Part shown: in pieces, positions 14,612-23,526 of the stretch
How positions within the stretch are numbered: position 1 is the stretch's first letter
Layout: each line of letters starts with the position of its first letter
Origin: Acidobacteriota bacterium
GTDB lineage: Bacteria > Acidobacteriota > Polarisedimenticolia > Gp22-AA2
Reading direction: 5' to 3'
NCBI GenBank assembly: GCA_018606725.1
Contig: JAGYID010000005.1
Location: 1 to 54,309 of the forward strand
DNA: 54,309 nucleotides
Made by a program: the position numbers and the translations under genes
Notes under the pieces: model-generated
Seen by the model: the letters and a program-made list of their open reading frames with translations, nothing else
Databases searched by the model: none
What the model was told of the DNA's origin: nothing

Positions 14612-16942
14612 GTGATCGGCACAACCCTCTCCCACTATCGCATCCTCGATCGGATCGGCGAGGGTGGCATGGGGGTGGTCTATCGCGCCAAGGACGAACG
14701 CCTCGACCGCGACGTCGCCCTCAAGGTCCTGCCGGCGGGCGCCTTCGCCGACGAGTCCAGTCGGAAGCGCTTCCGCGGCGAAGCGCTGGCACTGTCGCGG
14801 CTCAATCATCCCAACATCGAGACGGTGCATGACTTCGATCGACAGGACGGGGTCGACTTCCTGGTCATGGAGTACATCCCCGGGGTCACGCTCGATCGGC
14901 GACTGGCGGCAGGGCCGCTCCCGGAACCCGAGATCCTGCGGCTCGGGTCGCAGCTCGCCGAGGGTCTCGCAGCGGCGCACGCGCAGGGGGTCGTGCACAG
15001 CGATCTGAAGCCGGGGAATCTCCGCGTCACGCCCGATGGGCGACTGAAGATCCTGGACTTCGGTCTGGCCCGGCTGTTGACGTCGCGCGACGACGGCGCG
15101 CCGACCGTCACCCTGGTCGGGAGACCGGTCCTCGCCGGCACGCCGCCCTACATGGCGCCCGAGCAGTTCCGGGGCGCGCCGAACGACGCGCGCGTCGATC
15201 TCTACATGGCCGGCGCCGTGCTCTACGAGATGGCGACCGGCCGGCGCGCCTTCGATCAACCCGCCTGCGAGACGCTGCTGCGAGCGATCCTGCATGGAGA
15301 TTCGCCCGCGCCGCGGTCGCTGAATCCGGTGATCTCGATCGAGCTCGAGCGGGTGATCCTGAAAGTCCTGAACACGGACCCCCGGAGCAGGCACCAGTCG
15401 GCCGGCGAACTTCTCGCCGACCTGAAGCGGATCGGCGCCGCGGAGGGACGCGGCGACGCGCCCCGGCGCCCGGGCCGCCGGACGTGGGCCGCCGTCGCGG
15501 CGGGCTCCGGCGTGCTGATCGCGCTGGGCGGGATCGGCGCGTTCCGCCTCCTCGCCCCCGGCGGGCCGGTCGGATCGCTGGCCGTCCTGCCGTTCGCCAA
15601 TGCCGGCGGCGACCCGGACGCGGAGTACCTGAGCGACGGCCTCACCGAGGGGATCATCAACAGCCTCGCGCTCATCCCGCAGCTCAAGGTCATCGCGCGG
15701 GCCTCGGTGTTCCGCTACAAGGGACAAGACATCGATCCCGGGACGGTGGGACGGGACCTCGGCGTCCGCGCCGTCCTGGTCGGGTCGGTGGGTCATCGGC
15801 GGGATGATCTGATGGTGAGCGCCGAGCTGGTTGACGCGGAGGATCGCCGGCACCTGTGGGGCGGGCAGTACACGCGCCCTGTCTCGGACATCTTGAAGGT
15901 GCAGGGGGAGATCGCCGGCCACATCTCGGAGAGCCTGCGCCTGCGACTGACCGGTGACGAGAAGAGTCGTCTGGCGAAGCGATCGGCAGGCAGTCCGGAG
16001 GCCAACCGACTATACCTGCAAGGCCGATTCTTCGAGAACAAGGGCACCCGGGACGGCTTCATGAAGGCGGTCGAGTACTTTCAGAGCGCCATCGCCGCCG
16101 ACTCCGGCTACGCTCCGGCTTATGCGGGACTGGCCGAGGCCCACTACTGGGTGTCGAACATGTACGTCTCTCCAACGGAGGCGATGCCGAAGTCGAGGGC
16201 GGCCGCGACGAAGGCGCTGGAGCTCGACGAGACGCTCGGCGAGGCGCACGCTTCCCTCGGGCGGGTCAAAGCGCTCTACGACTGGGACTGGGCCGGCGGC
16301 GGGGAGGAGTTCCGCCGGGCGATCGCCCTGAGCCCGGGCAGCGCCGAGGCGCACCTGGCCTATGGCAATCACCTGGCGGTGATGGGCGATCTGGATGGAG
16401 CGCTGGCCGAGATGGCCACGGCAGGCGGTCTCGACCCGCTGTCCGCCGTCATCGGAGTTCAACGGGCACTCCTTCTCCAGGCGGCGGGCCGTGACGAACA
16501 GGCAGCCGAGGAGGCGCGCCGGGCACTCCACCTGGAGCCGTCCGCGGCGCAGGCTCGCGTGGTGATCGGGATCGTCGATCTCAGGCAAGGGAGAATCGAG
16601 GAGGGGATCGCAGAAATCCAGAGGGCCTTCAGTCTCGATGACAATGCCGACACTGGCGGCTGGCTGGGTTACTACTACGCCGCCTCGGGGCGCAGGGACG
16701 ATGCCATGAGGCTCGCCAGGCGACTGGAGACGCGGCAGGGTCAGTTTGTGCCGGCCTGGAGCGTCGCCATGATCTTCGCCGGGATGGGCGATGCCGACCG
16801 GACCTTCGAGTGGCTGGCGAAGGCCTGCGACGATCGCTCCGAGGGCATTTCCTGGCTCAAGATCGAGCCCAGGCTGAAAGACCTGCGCTCCGATCCCCGC
16901 TACCGCGACCTGCTTCGACGGGTGGGTCTCGCGTCCGGATGA
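14612..16942 (+). CDS. Membrane Ser/Thr protein kinase fused to TolB-like and TPR domains
   Basis: Protein of 776 residues. Residues 9-275 are a Hanks-type kinase: glycine loop GEGGMG (16-21), Lys38 in VALKVL, catalytic HSDLKPGN (129-136) and DFG (149-151). A transmembrane helix follows (about 291-314). A TolB/adenylate-cyclase-associated domain comes next (about 321-455, with LAVLPFANAGGDPDAEYLSD), then TPR-type helical repeats to the end. The catalytic motif is HSD rather than HRD, so activation may not need loop phosphorylation. The GTG start at 14612 has GGAGGA seven bases upstream. This architecture is common in acidobacterial genomes. The TolB/TPR part should lie in the periplasm if the kinase is cytoplasmic. 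Targets are unknown. Confidence 0.92.
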   Translation: MIGTTLSHYRILDRIGEGGMGVVYRAKDERLDRDVALKVLPAGAFADESSRKRFRGEALALSRLNHPNIETVHDFDRQDGVDFLVMEYIPGVTLDRRLAAGPLPEPEILRLGSQLAEGLAAAHAQGVVHSDLKPGNLRVTPDGRLKILDFGLARLLTSRDDGAPTVTLVGRPVLAGTPPYMAPEQFRGAPNDARVDLYMAGAVLYEMATGRRAFDQPACETLLRAILHGDSPAPRSLNPVISIELERVILKVLNTDPRSRHQSAGELLADLKRIGAAEGRGDAPRRPGRRTWAAVAAGSGVLIALGGIGAFRLLAPGGPVGSLAVLPFANAGGDPDAEYLSDGLTEGIINSLALIPQLKVIARASVFRYKGQDIDPGTVGRDLGVRAVLVGSVGHRRDDLMVSAELVDAEDRRHLWGGQYTRPVSDILKVQGEIAGHISESLRLRLTGDEKSRLAKRSAGSPEANRLYLQGRFFENKGTRDGFMKAVEYFQSAIAADSGYAPAYAGLAEAHYWVSNMYVSPTEAMPKSRAAATKALELDETLGEAHASLGRVKALYDWDWAGGGEEFRRAIALSPGSAEAHLAYGNHLAVMGDLDGALAEMATAGGLDPLSAVIGVQRALLLQAAGRDEQAAEEARRALHLEPSAAQARVVIGIVDLRQGRIEEGIAEIQRAFSLDDNADTGGWLGYYYAASGRRDDAMRLARRLETRQGQFVPAWSVAMIFAGMGDADRTFEWLAKACDDRSEGISWLKIEPRLKDLRSDPRYRDLLRRVGLASG

Positions 16943-17109
16943 CCCCCCGGCTCCCACGCCCCCTTCACAATCCTCGACCACGCCGTTCCACCTCCCGGAC
17001 TTGCCGGGGCCTGCCCTCTGGGCGAACATCCTCGCCGTTCGGGGCTCCTGCGATCGATGTCGATGCGAGGACTCCGGACGACGAGGAAGGGCCGGTGGAG
17101 ATTCGCCGC

Positions 17110-18012
17110 ATGTCCATGACAGCGAGAGGTGACGCGCCATGGCGGCGGCTCGCCGATGGGGCGCGGGCGGTCGGCGTCTGGCTGGCGCTCGCCTCGGTCG
17201 CCACCTGTCCGGTCACGGCCTCGCCCGCGCTTGCGCCGCCGCCGGCGCCAACGCGCGTCGACGTGCGCACCTCCCGGGGCGACTTCGAACTGATGGTCTA
17301 CCGGCCCGCCAGTCAGGCGCCGCCGGCCGAGGCTTCGGCCGGCCGGCCGCCGGCGGGCGCTGCGGCGGGCCCTGCGCCGGCGGTGCTGTTGATCTCCGGG
17401 GAGGGGGGGTGGGCGAGCTTCGTCGACCGCGTCGCGGGGATGCTGGCGGGCGAGGGGTACTGGGTCGGCGGGCTCGACGCGAAGCGGTACTTCGCAGAGC
17501 CTCAGGATGACCGCGGGGCGCTCGCCGCCGACGTGCGGATCTACGCCGACGCCCTGCTCAGGGCGGCGGGTCGCCCGGCCGGATCGCCTTTGGTTCTCGC
17601 CGGCTTCTCGTTCGGGGCCGACGTGGCGCCCCGGGTCGCCGCCGATCCCGGCTGGGGCGGACGGGTGCGCGGTCTCCTGTTGATCGCCCCCGACGCGATC
17701 GGCAGCCTGCAGTACCGGCTGCTGGAGATGATCGGCATCGAGTACACCGATCACACGTTCGAGGTGGCCGCGGCGCTGCGCGAGGCCGCCGGCATCCCGA
17801 TGCTGTTCGTGCACGGAGAGAACGATGGATCCTCGGCGGCGCCGGCGCTGGCGCAGGGGGCGGCCGAGCCGAAGCGGCTGAGCGTCGTCCGCGGCGCCGG
17901 TCATCATTTCTCGGGACTGGACGATCGCCTCAAGGCGACGCTGCGCGATGGCCTCGGCTGGCTGCTGCAGCAGTCGCCGCGGCCGCGCGCCGACGGCGGG
18001 ACCCGACCATGA
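17110..18012 (+). CDS. VirJ-like alpha/beta hydrolase, exported
   Basis: Protein of 300 residues in the VirJ/AcvB hydrolase family. A signal peptide spans about residues 15-40. The core has SGEGGW (96-101), the nucleophile elbow GFSFG (165-169, Ser167) and a late GAGHHF that supplies the His. Related AcvB of Agrobacterium is known to hydrolyse lysyl-phosphatidylglycerol. The ATG at 17110 is chosen because GGAG lies about ten bases upstream; a second ATG two codons later is possible. Its stop overlaps the start of mprF (ATGA), so both are almost surely one operon. Predicted to act in the periplasm on aminoacylated lipid, by context and homology only. Confidence 0.82.
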   Translation: MSMTARGDAPWRRLADGARAVGVWLALASVATCPVTASPALAPPPAPTRVDVRTSRGDFELMVYRPASQAPPAEASAGRPPAGAAAGPAPAVLLISGEGGWASFVDRVAGMLAGEGYWVGGLDAKRYFAEPQDDRGALAADVRIYADALLRAAGRPAGSPLVLAGFSFGADVAPRVAADPGWGGRVRGLLLIAPDAIGSLQYRLLEMIGIEYTDHTFEVAAALREAAGIPMLFVHGENDGSSAAPALAQGAAEPKRLSVVRGAGHHFSGLDDRLKATLRDGLGWLLQQSPRPRADGGTRP

Positions 18013-20630
18013 CGGAACCGGCCCCCGGCGAAGAGCTGCCGAGCGCCGCGCTGCCCGAGCCGCAGCGGCTGCGGCTGTTCCTGTCGAGGTCGGTGGAGGC
18101 GCTGCGACCGATCTGGCCGTGGCTCATCCTCGCGCTGATCGCCTGGGTCGGCTGGCACGAGCTGCGGCAGGTGGATGTCGGGACGGTGCGCGGTCTCCTG
18201 CGCGACGCCGACCCGACGCTCATCCTGATCCTGCTGGGCGCCACGGCGGCGAACCTGGCGGTCTTCGGACTGTACGACGTCGCCGCGCTCGGACCGCGCT
18301 CGCAGCCGCCGCCGCTGGCGGCGCGCTGGAAGGTCGGCGTGCTCAGCTTCGCGTGGAGCAACTTCCTGACCTTCGGCCCGCTGGCCGGCCCGGCGCTGCG
18401 CCTGTGGCTGTACCGGCCGATCGGGGTCGAAGGGGAGCGGGCCCGCTCGGCGCTGGCCGCGGTCCTGTCGGCCCTGTCGCTCGCCCTCCTCGGCTGGTGC
18501 GGCGCGGTCTGGATGCCGCTGCCGGCCGCCATCGACGGCTTCCCGGCCCGGCTCGGCGCGGGGGTCGTTTTCGCCGCCCTCGCGGCGGCGATCCTCCGCC
18601 TCCTGCCGCGACTGCGTTTCGCCCCCGCCCTGATCCGTCGCTGGGAGGCGCGTACCCTGCTCCTGTCTGCGGTCGCCTCGCTCGACTGGTTCCTGGCCTG
18701 GGTGGTGTTCGACCTGGCGCTCGACGGCCTGCACGGCGGGATCGATCAGAAGCTCTCCATCACCGCTTTCTTCACCGGCCAGCTGATCGGCCTGATGAGC
18801 TTCACCCCGGGCGGTCTCGGATCGGCGGATGCCTGGTGGATCGTGTCGCTGAGCGGCGTCGCGGGCGGGCACGATCGGGTGCTGGCGGCCCTCGTCTTGT
18901 ACCGCTGCATCTATTACGTCCTGCCCTGGGCGGTCGCGAGCCTGGTGCTGGCCGGCCGCCTGGTCCGGACCGGCCCCAACATCAATGCCGTCCTGCGCGC
19001 CAGCGTGGCGTCCTACGCCTTCCTGTGCGGCGTCGTGCTGCTCGCCAGCGCGGCCACGCCGTCGCTGTCCGACCGGGCGGCGTTCCTGATGCACACCGTG
19101 CCGGTGGCGCTGGTCGAGATCTCGCACGCCGCCTCGGTGGTGCTCGGCTTCCTGCTGCTGGTGATCTCCCGCGGTCTGGTGCGCGGCTACCGGGCCAGCC
19201 ATCGCCTGGCGCTGGCGCTGTTCGTCGCCGGCGCGGTCACCACGTTCCTGAAGGGGCTCGATTTCGAGGAGGCGATCCTGTCCCTCGCGGCGGTGGCGAT
19301 CCTGCTGGTCGCCCACCGGCCGTTCGAGCGCGAGGGACGGATGCGGCCGTCGACCGAATTCATCGTCTCGGTCGGTACGTTCGCGGTCGTGCTGTTTGCC
19401 GCCGTCGGGTTCGGCTCGTTGTCGCACGTGCCGCGGCTGCCGCTGGTGTTCACCCGCTTCGAGCACTTCGCCTACGGCGCGCGGTTCCTCCGCGGTCTGC
19501 TGATCCTGGCGGCGATGGCGGCGGTCGCCGGGCTGCACTTCGCGCTGCGCGCCCGGCCGCGCGATCCGCTGCCCGACGCCGTGGCGATCGACCGGGCCAT
19601 CGAGGAGACGCGCGCCTGGAGGCGCGGCACCAACCCGCTCCTGGTCGCCTCGGGCGACAAGGCAATCTTCCGGGCAGCGCGCCCCGCGGAGGGGTTCATC
19701 GCCTACCGCACCGCCGGCCGCTTCATGGTCGCGTACTCCGACCCGGTCTGCCCGCCGGGCCGGGAGCGGGCGCTCCTGGCCGCCTTCCTCGAGCACGCCT
19801 CGGCCTGGGACCGGGATGTCATCCTCTACCAGATCGCCCCGGCGACGCTGCCGGTGGCGCACGACTTCGGCTTCACGTTCTTCAAGCTCGGCGAGGAGGG
19901 GCTCGTCGATCTGGCGCGCTTCGACCTGAAGGGGAACAAGGCCAAGTCGTGGCGCCACGCCATGAACAGCGTCGAGAAAGAGGGGGGGCGATTCGAAGTC
20001 GTGCCGGCGGCGGAGGTCAAGGCCCTCCTGCCGGAGCTGCGCGCCATCAGCGACGACTGGCTCGCCGAGAAGCACGTCGTCGAGAAGCGTTTCTCGCTCG
20101 GCCGCTTCGAGGAGACGTACCTGACGCGGACCCCCTGCGCGGTGGTGCGCGACGCCGCCGGCCGGGCGGTCGCCTTCGCGAACCTGCTCGAGGGGGCGCC
20201 GCAGGATGAGCTGTCGGTCGACCTGATGCGTTACAGCGCCCGCCGCGAGCAGGCGGCCGGCCTGCGCGACGTGATGGACTACCTGTTCCTGCAGCTGATG
20301 CTGCACGGCAAGGAGCGCGGCTATGCCCGCTTCAACCTCGGCATGGCGCCGCTGGCATCGGTGGGCGAGGAGCGCTGGGCCCGGCCGTTCGAGCGCTTCG
20401 CGCGCCTCGTCTTCCGGCACGGCGAGCACTGGTACAACTACCAGGGCCTGCGGCGCTACAAGGAGAAGTTCGATCCGATCTGGGAGCCGCGCTACATGGC
20501 GTACCAGCACCCGTGGGACTGGCCGCTGGCCAGCACCACGACCGCGGCGCTGATCGCCGGCGGCTGGCGGGCGCTGCTGCTCCCCGGCGGCGGACAAGAG
20601 GCGTCAGCCGGCAGCGGGCACGCGGCGTGA
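18009..20630 (+). CDS. mprF: MprF-type aminoacyl-phosphatidylglycerol synthase/flippase
   Basis: Protein of 873 residues with the full two-part MprF layout. The first 550 or so residues are a polytopic membrane domain, including FTPGGLGSADAWW, that moves the modified lipid across the membrane. The C-terminal 280 residues are the cytoplasmic transferase that uses aminoacyl-tRNA, with FNLGMAPL and YQGLRRYKEKFDPIWEPRY as family marks. Lysine or alanine as the amino acid cannot be told by eye. The ATG overlaps the preceding hydrolase stop, and its own stop overlaps the next hydrolase start (GTGA). Making aminoacyl-PG lowers surface negative charge and gives resistance to cationic peptides and acid in known systems. 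Confidence 0.93.
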   Translation: MTEPAPGEELPSAALPEPQRLRLFLSRSVEALRPIWPWLILALIAWVGWHELRQVDVGTVRGLLRDADPTLILILLGATAANLAVFGLYDVAALGPRSQPPPLAARWKVGVLSFAWSNFLTFGPLAGPALRLWLYRPIGVEGERARSALAAVLSALSLALLGWCGAVWMPLPAAIDGFPARLGAGVVFAALAAAILRLLPRLRFAPALIRRWEARTLLLSAVASLDWFLAWVVFDLALDGLHGGIDQKLSITAFFTGQLIGLMSFTPGGLGSADAWWIVSLSGVAGGHDRVLAALVLYRCIYYVLPWAVASLVLAGRLVRTGPNINAVLRASVASYAFLCGVVLLASAATPSLSDRAAFLMHTVPVALVEISHAASVVLGFLLLVISRGLVRGYRASHRLALALFVAGAVTTFLKGLDFEEAILSLAAVAILLVAHRPFEREGRMRPSTEFIVSVGTFAVVLFAAVGFGSLSHVPRLPLVFTRFEHFAYGARFLRGLLILAAMAAVAGLHFALRARPRDPLPDAVAIDRAIEETRAWRRGTNPLLVASGDKAIFRAARPAEGFIAYRTAGRFMVAYSDPVCPPGRERALLAAFLEHASAWDRDVILYQIAPATLPVAHDFGFTFFKLGEEGLVDLARFDLKGNKAKSWRHAMNSVEKEGGRFEVVPAAEVKALLPELRAISDDWLAEKHVVEKRFSLGRFEETYLTRTPCAVVRDAAGRAVAFANLLEGAPQDELSVDLMRYSARREQAAGLRDVMDYLFLQLMLHGKERGYARFNLGMAPLASVGEERWARPFERFARLVFRHGEHWYNYQGLRRYKEKFDPIWEPRYMAYQHPWDWPLASTTTAALIAGGWRALLLPGGGQEASAGSGHAA

Positions 20631-22183
20631 GCGCGCGGCGATGCCGGCGCGCGGTGGCGAGCGTGGCGGCCGTGGTGGCATCGATGACGGCGCTGCTGGC
20701 CGCCTCGCCGGCGGCGGTCGGAGACGGCTTCGTCGAGGAGAAAATCACGCTGCCGATCTTCGGGACGGTGACCGTCTACCGTCCCGAGCCGGTGCAGCGG
20801 ACGCGCGGCGTCGTGCTGTTCGTATCGGGCGACGGCGGCTGGAACCTCGGCGTGGTCGACATGGCCCGCCGCAGCGCGGCGCAGGCGCTGGTCGTCGGTC
20901 TGTCGATGCCGGCGTGGCAGAAGGTCGTCGAGAAGGACCCGTCGCGCTGCTGGTACCCCGCCGGCGAGCTGGAATCGATCGCCCAGGCGGTCGAGAAGAC
21001 CTATCACCTGCCGCGTTATCTCAAGCCGATCCTGGTCGGCTACTCCTCCGGCGCGACCGTCGTCTACGGCGCCCTGGCGCAGGGTCCGGGCGACGCCTTC
21101 GCCGGCGCCGTCAGCCTCGGCTTCTGCCCCGACGCCGAGATCGCCCGCCCGTTCTGCGGGCAGAACGGCTGGAAGCCGACGTACGCGCCGGAACATCGGA
21201 AGAGCCTGCTGCCGCCGAGGCTCGATCTCCTGAAGCGCGACGACGAGGCCGCCCGCTGGGTCGTCCTGCAGGGGCAGATCGATCAGGTCTGCGACCCGCC
21301 GGCGGTCGCCCGCTTCGCGGCGCAGATCCCGGCCGCCCGCCTGGTGGCGCTGCCGAAGGTCGGCCACGGCTTCTCGGTGCCGCGCAACTGGGGCGATGCC
21401 TACGACCAGGTGATCGAATCACTCCTCGAGCCGCGGCCGGCCTGGGAGGCGGTCGCGGAGACGCCGATGGCGGACGCCGGCAGCGCCCCGGAAGGGGTCA
21501 GGGCGCGATTGCGGGATCTCGACCTGCCGCTGCGCGTCGACTGGCCGGCCGGGGCGCGTGAGGCGCTGATCTTCGTGTCGGGGGACGGCGGCTGGGCCGA
21601 GCTCGATCAGCGGGTCGCCGCCGCCCTGCGGGCGAGAGGCGTCGCGGTCATCGGCTGGAACGCGTTGCGCTATTTCTGGGAACCGAAGACCCCCGGCGAG
21701 TTCGCCGCCGACCTGGCCCGTGTCGTCGAGGTCCTGCCGGAGTCGCTGCCCCTGTTCGCGGGCGGCTACTCGTTCGGCGCCGAGGTCGTGCCGGTCACCG
21801 TCCTCGGCCGCGGTCGGCAGGCCCACCCGCCGCTGTCGCGCCTTCTCGGGCTGGTGCTGCTCGCCCCGGGGCCGTATGCCAGCTTCGAGGTCAGTCCGCT
21901 TGACTGGCTGCGCCAGAGCGAAAGCCCGACGCGCCACCCGGTGCGCGCCGCCATCGACGCCGCCGGCAATCTCCCCGTGCTCTGTCTCGAGCCGGCCGAC
22001 GGCGCCGACTCGGGGTGTCCCCAGGAAGGCCGCAGCGGGACCGGCATGGTCACGACCCGCCACCTCCCCGGCGGGCATCATTTCGCCGGCGACTTCGATC
22101 TCCTAGCGCAGCGCATCACGGACTTCCTGAAGCAGCCGGCCGTCGACGCCGGGGGCTTGACGGAAGCGCCTCCCGGGCGATAG
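20627..22183 (+). CDS. AcvB-like double-domain hydrolase (aminoacyl-PG hydrolase candidate)
   Basis: Exported protein of 518 residues with two VirJ-type hydrolase units. Each has the SGDGGW loop (67-72 and 318-323), a Ser elbow (GYSSG 138-142, Ser140; GYSFG 380-384, Ser382) and a late His (GHGF about 246; GGHHFAGD near the end). Residues 1-32 form a signal peptide. The start is taken as the GTG at 20627, overlapping the mprF stop, because translation from there gives a proper signal peptide. Agrobacterium AcvB, with a similar two-part layout next to its LPG synthase LpiA, is a lysyl-PG hydrolase. Both Ser here look intact, so both halves may be active. Confidence 0.85.
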   Translation: MSARRCRRAVASVAAVVASMTALLAASPAAVGDGFVEEKITLPIFGTVTVYRPEPVQRTRGVVLFVSGDGGWNLGVVDMARRSAAQALVVGLSMPAWQKVVEKDPSRCWYPAGELESIAQAVEKTYHLPRYLKPILVGYSSGATVVYGALAQGPGDAFAGAVSLGFCPDAEIARPFCGQNGWKPTYAPEHRKSLLPPRLDLLKRDDEAARWVVLQGQIDQVCDPPAVARFAAQIPAARLVALPKVGHGFSVPRNWGDAYDQVIESLLEPRPAWEAVAETPMADAGSAPEGVRARLRDLDLPLRVDWPAGAREALIFVSGDGGWAELDQRVAAALRARGVAVIGWNALRYFWEPKTPGEFAADLARVVEVLPESLPLFAGGYSFGAEVVPVTVLGRGRQAHPPLSRLLGLVLLAPGPYASFEVSPLDWLRQSESPTRHPVRAAIDAAGNLPVLCLEPADGADSGCPQEGRSGTGMVTTRHLPGGHHFAGDFDLLAQRITDFLKQPAVDAGGLTEAPPGR

Positions 22184-22186
22184 GGT
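22157..22186 (+). promoter_or_regulatory. Weak promoter overlapping the end of the AcvB-like gene
   Basis: TTGACG (22157-22162), 18-base spacer, TAGGGT (22181-22186). The -10 element contains the TAG stop codon of the upstream gene. It could drive the RidA-like gene at 22343 with a leader of about 150 bases. A second -10-like TACAAT at 22285-22290 has no matching -35. Confidence 0.3.
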
Positions 22187-22295
22187 CGAAGCGAATTCGA
22201 ATCTCCGCCGGCGGCCCTCCCGCCGGGTTCCCTGATCTTCGGCTGCACCGTGCGCCGGCACCTCCCGCGCGTCGTGGCTCCCGGTACAATAACCA

Positions 22296-22335
22296 CCGGC
22301 GCGGGTGGAAAGCGCGCCGGCGCGGCGCTATTTTT
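22296..22335 (+). terminator. Terminator-like hairpin with competing upstream hairpin before the RidA-like gene
   Basis: AGCGC (22311-22315) pairs with GCGCT (22325-22329) and is followed by A and five T. This is the only hairpin plus T-tract noticed in the window. Just upstream, CCGGCGCG (22296-22303) and CGCGCCGG (22313-22320) form a perfect 8-bp hairpin that uses part of the terminator stem, so the two are mutually exclusive. It sits 130 bases after the AcvB-like stop and 8 bases before the next ATG. It may end the mprF operon, act as an attenuator for the next gene, or both. GC-rich DNA makes chance hairpins common. Confidence 0.4.
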
Positions 22336-22342
22336 GATCGGC

Positions 22343-23509
22343 ATGATCAACGACACGGACATCGACGCCGTCCAGGCGGTCAGGGTCGCCTCGCCGACCA
22401 CGGTGGAGGTGCATGTCCGCGCCCGGCCGGAGGCGGGCGCCGATTTCGAGGCCCAGGCCCGCTCGATGTACGCCGGCATGCTGGCGGCGCTGCGGGAGCA
22501 CGATCTGCAGCCGAATGCCGTGGTCGCCGAGAAGATCTTCCTCTCCGATGTCGGCGCCCAGGCGCCCCGGCTCGACGCCATCCGGCGTGAGGTCTACGGC
22601 GATCCGGCGAGAGGCGCGCTGCACCCGGCGGCGACCTGCATCGGGGAGACGCCGACGGGACCGGAAGCGATCTGCGAGCTGCAGGCGGTGGCGGTTGCGA
22701 CGATCGGCGGTGCCAGCCTGCCGTCGCGCAATCTGTACGGGCTCGAGGGACAGGCGTCCGGCAGGGTGATCGAGGCGGGCGGCCTGCGCCACCTCTACCT
22801 GTCCGGCCTCAGCACCGTTCCCACAGCGGGCGGGGGCGATTTCGGCACGCAGGTTTCCACGATGCTGACGGATGCGGAGGCGGCGCTACGGGGCGAGGGG
22901 ATGACGTTCGCCGACGTCGTGCGGACGTGGATCTATCTCGCCGACATCGAGCGCGACTACCCCGCTCTCAACCGGGCCCGCCGCGACTTCTTCGAGTCGC
23001 GCGGCATCGTGACCCCGCCGGCGAGCACCGCCATCCGCGGCGTGCCGTTCCCCGCCGACCGGGCCTGCGGGCTGGACCTGCGCGCGGTCGCCGGGACCGG
23101 GACGCGGCGCGTCACCCCGTTCCGTATCTCGTCGATGAACGAGGCGTCGACCTACGGCTCCGATTTCTCGCGCGGCATGCGCCTCGAACTGGAGGACCGC
23201 GCCATCATCTATGTCTCGGGGACGGCGAGCATCGACGCGAAGGGGCGGGTGGCCCACCCGGGCGACATCGAACGGCAGACCGACTGGATGCTGAAGAACA
23301 TCGAGGCGCTGCTCGCCTCGCAGGGCGCCGGCTACGCCGACGTCGTCTCCGCCATCACCTACCTGAAGGACCCGGACTACGCGGCGCCGTTCCGGCGGGT
23401 CGCCGCCCGGCGCGGCCTGCCGGCGCGCGTTCCCAACACGCTCTGCGTCGCCGACATCTGCCGCCCCGAGTGGCTGTGCGAGATGGAAGTGACCGCCATC
23501 CGCGTCTGA
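22343..23509 (+). CDS. Tandem RidA-fold protein, chorismatase (FkbO/Hyg5)-like
   Basis: Protein of 388 residues with YjgF/RidA-type halves. The C-terminal part has VVRTWIYLADIERDY, TPPASTAIRG, VSGTASIDAKGRV and a GDIERQTDWML segment. These follow the order of motifs in the chorismatase branch (FkbO, Hyg5), which hydrolyses chorismate. A plain imine/enamine deaminase role is also possible. The start at the ATG at 22343 is uncertain: no ribosome site is visible and a terminator-like hairpin lies directly before it. The next gene begins 17 bases after its stop. No signal peptide is seen, so it is cytosolic. No aromatic or secondary-metabolite genes lie nearby to support a chorismate substrate. 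Confidence 0.75.
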   Translation: MINDTDIDAVQAVRVASPTTVEVHVRARPEAGADFEAQARSMYAGMLAALREHDLQPNAVVAEKIFLSDVGAQAPRLDAIRREVYGDPARGALHPAATCIGETPTGPEAICELQAVAVATIGGASLPSRNLYGLEGQASGRVIEAGGLRHLYLSGLSTVPTAGGGDFGTQVSTMLTDAEAALRGEGMTFADVVRTWIYLADIERDYPALNRARRDFFESRGIVTPPASTAIRGVPFPADRACGLDLRAVAGTGTRRVTPFRISSMNEASTYGSDFSRGMRLELEDRAIIYVSGTASIDAKGRVAHPGDIERQTDWMLKNIEALLASQGAGYADVVSAITYLKDPDYAAPFRRVAARRGLPARVPNTLCVADICRPEWLCEMEVTAIRV

Positions 23510-23526
23510 ACTAGGATATCCGCCTT

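Noticed and set aside
17904-20597. 897-codon minus-strand frame opposite mprF
   Set aside because: Gln/Arg/Ala-rich shadow without family features; mprF on the other strand is unmistakable.
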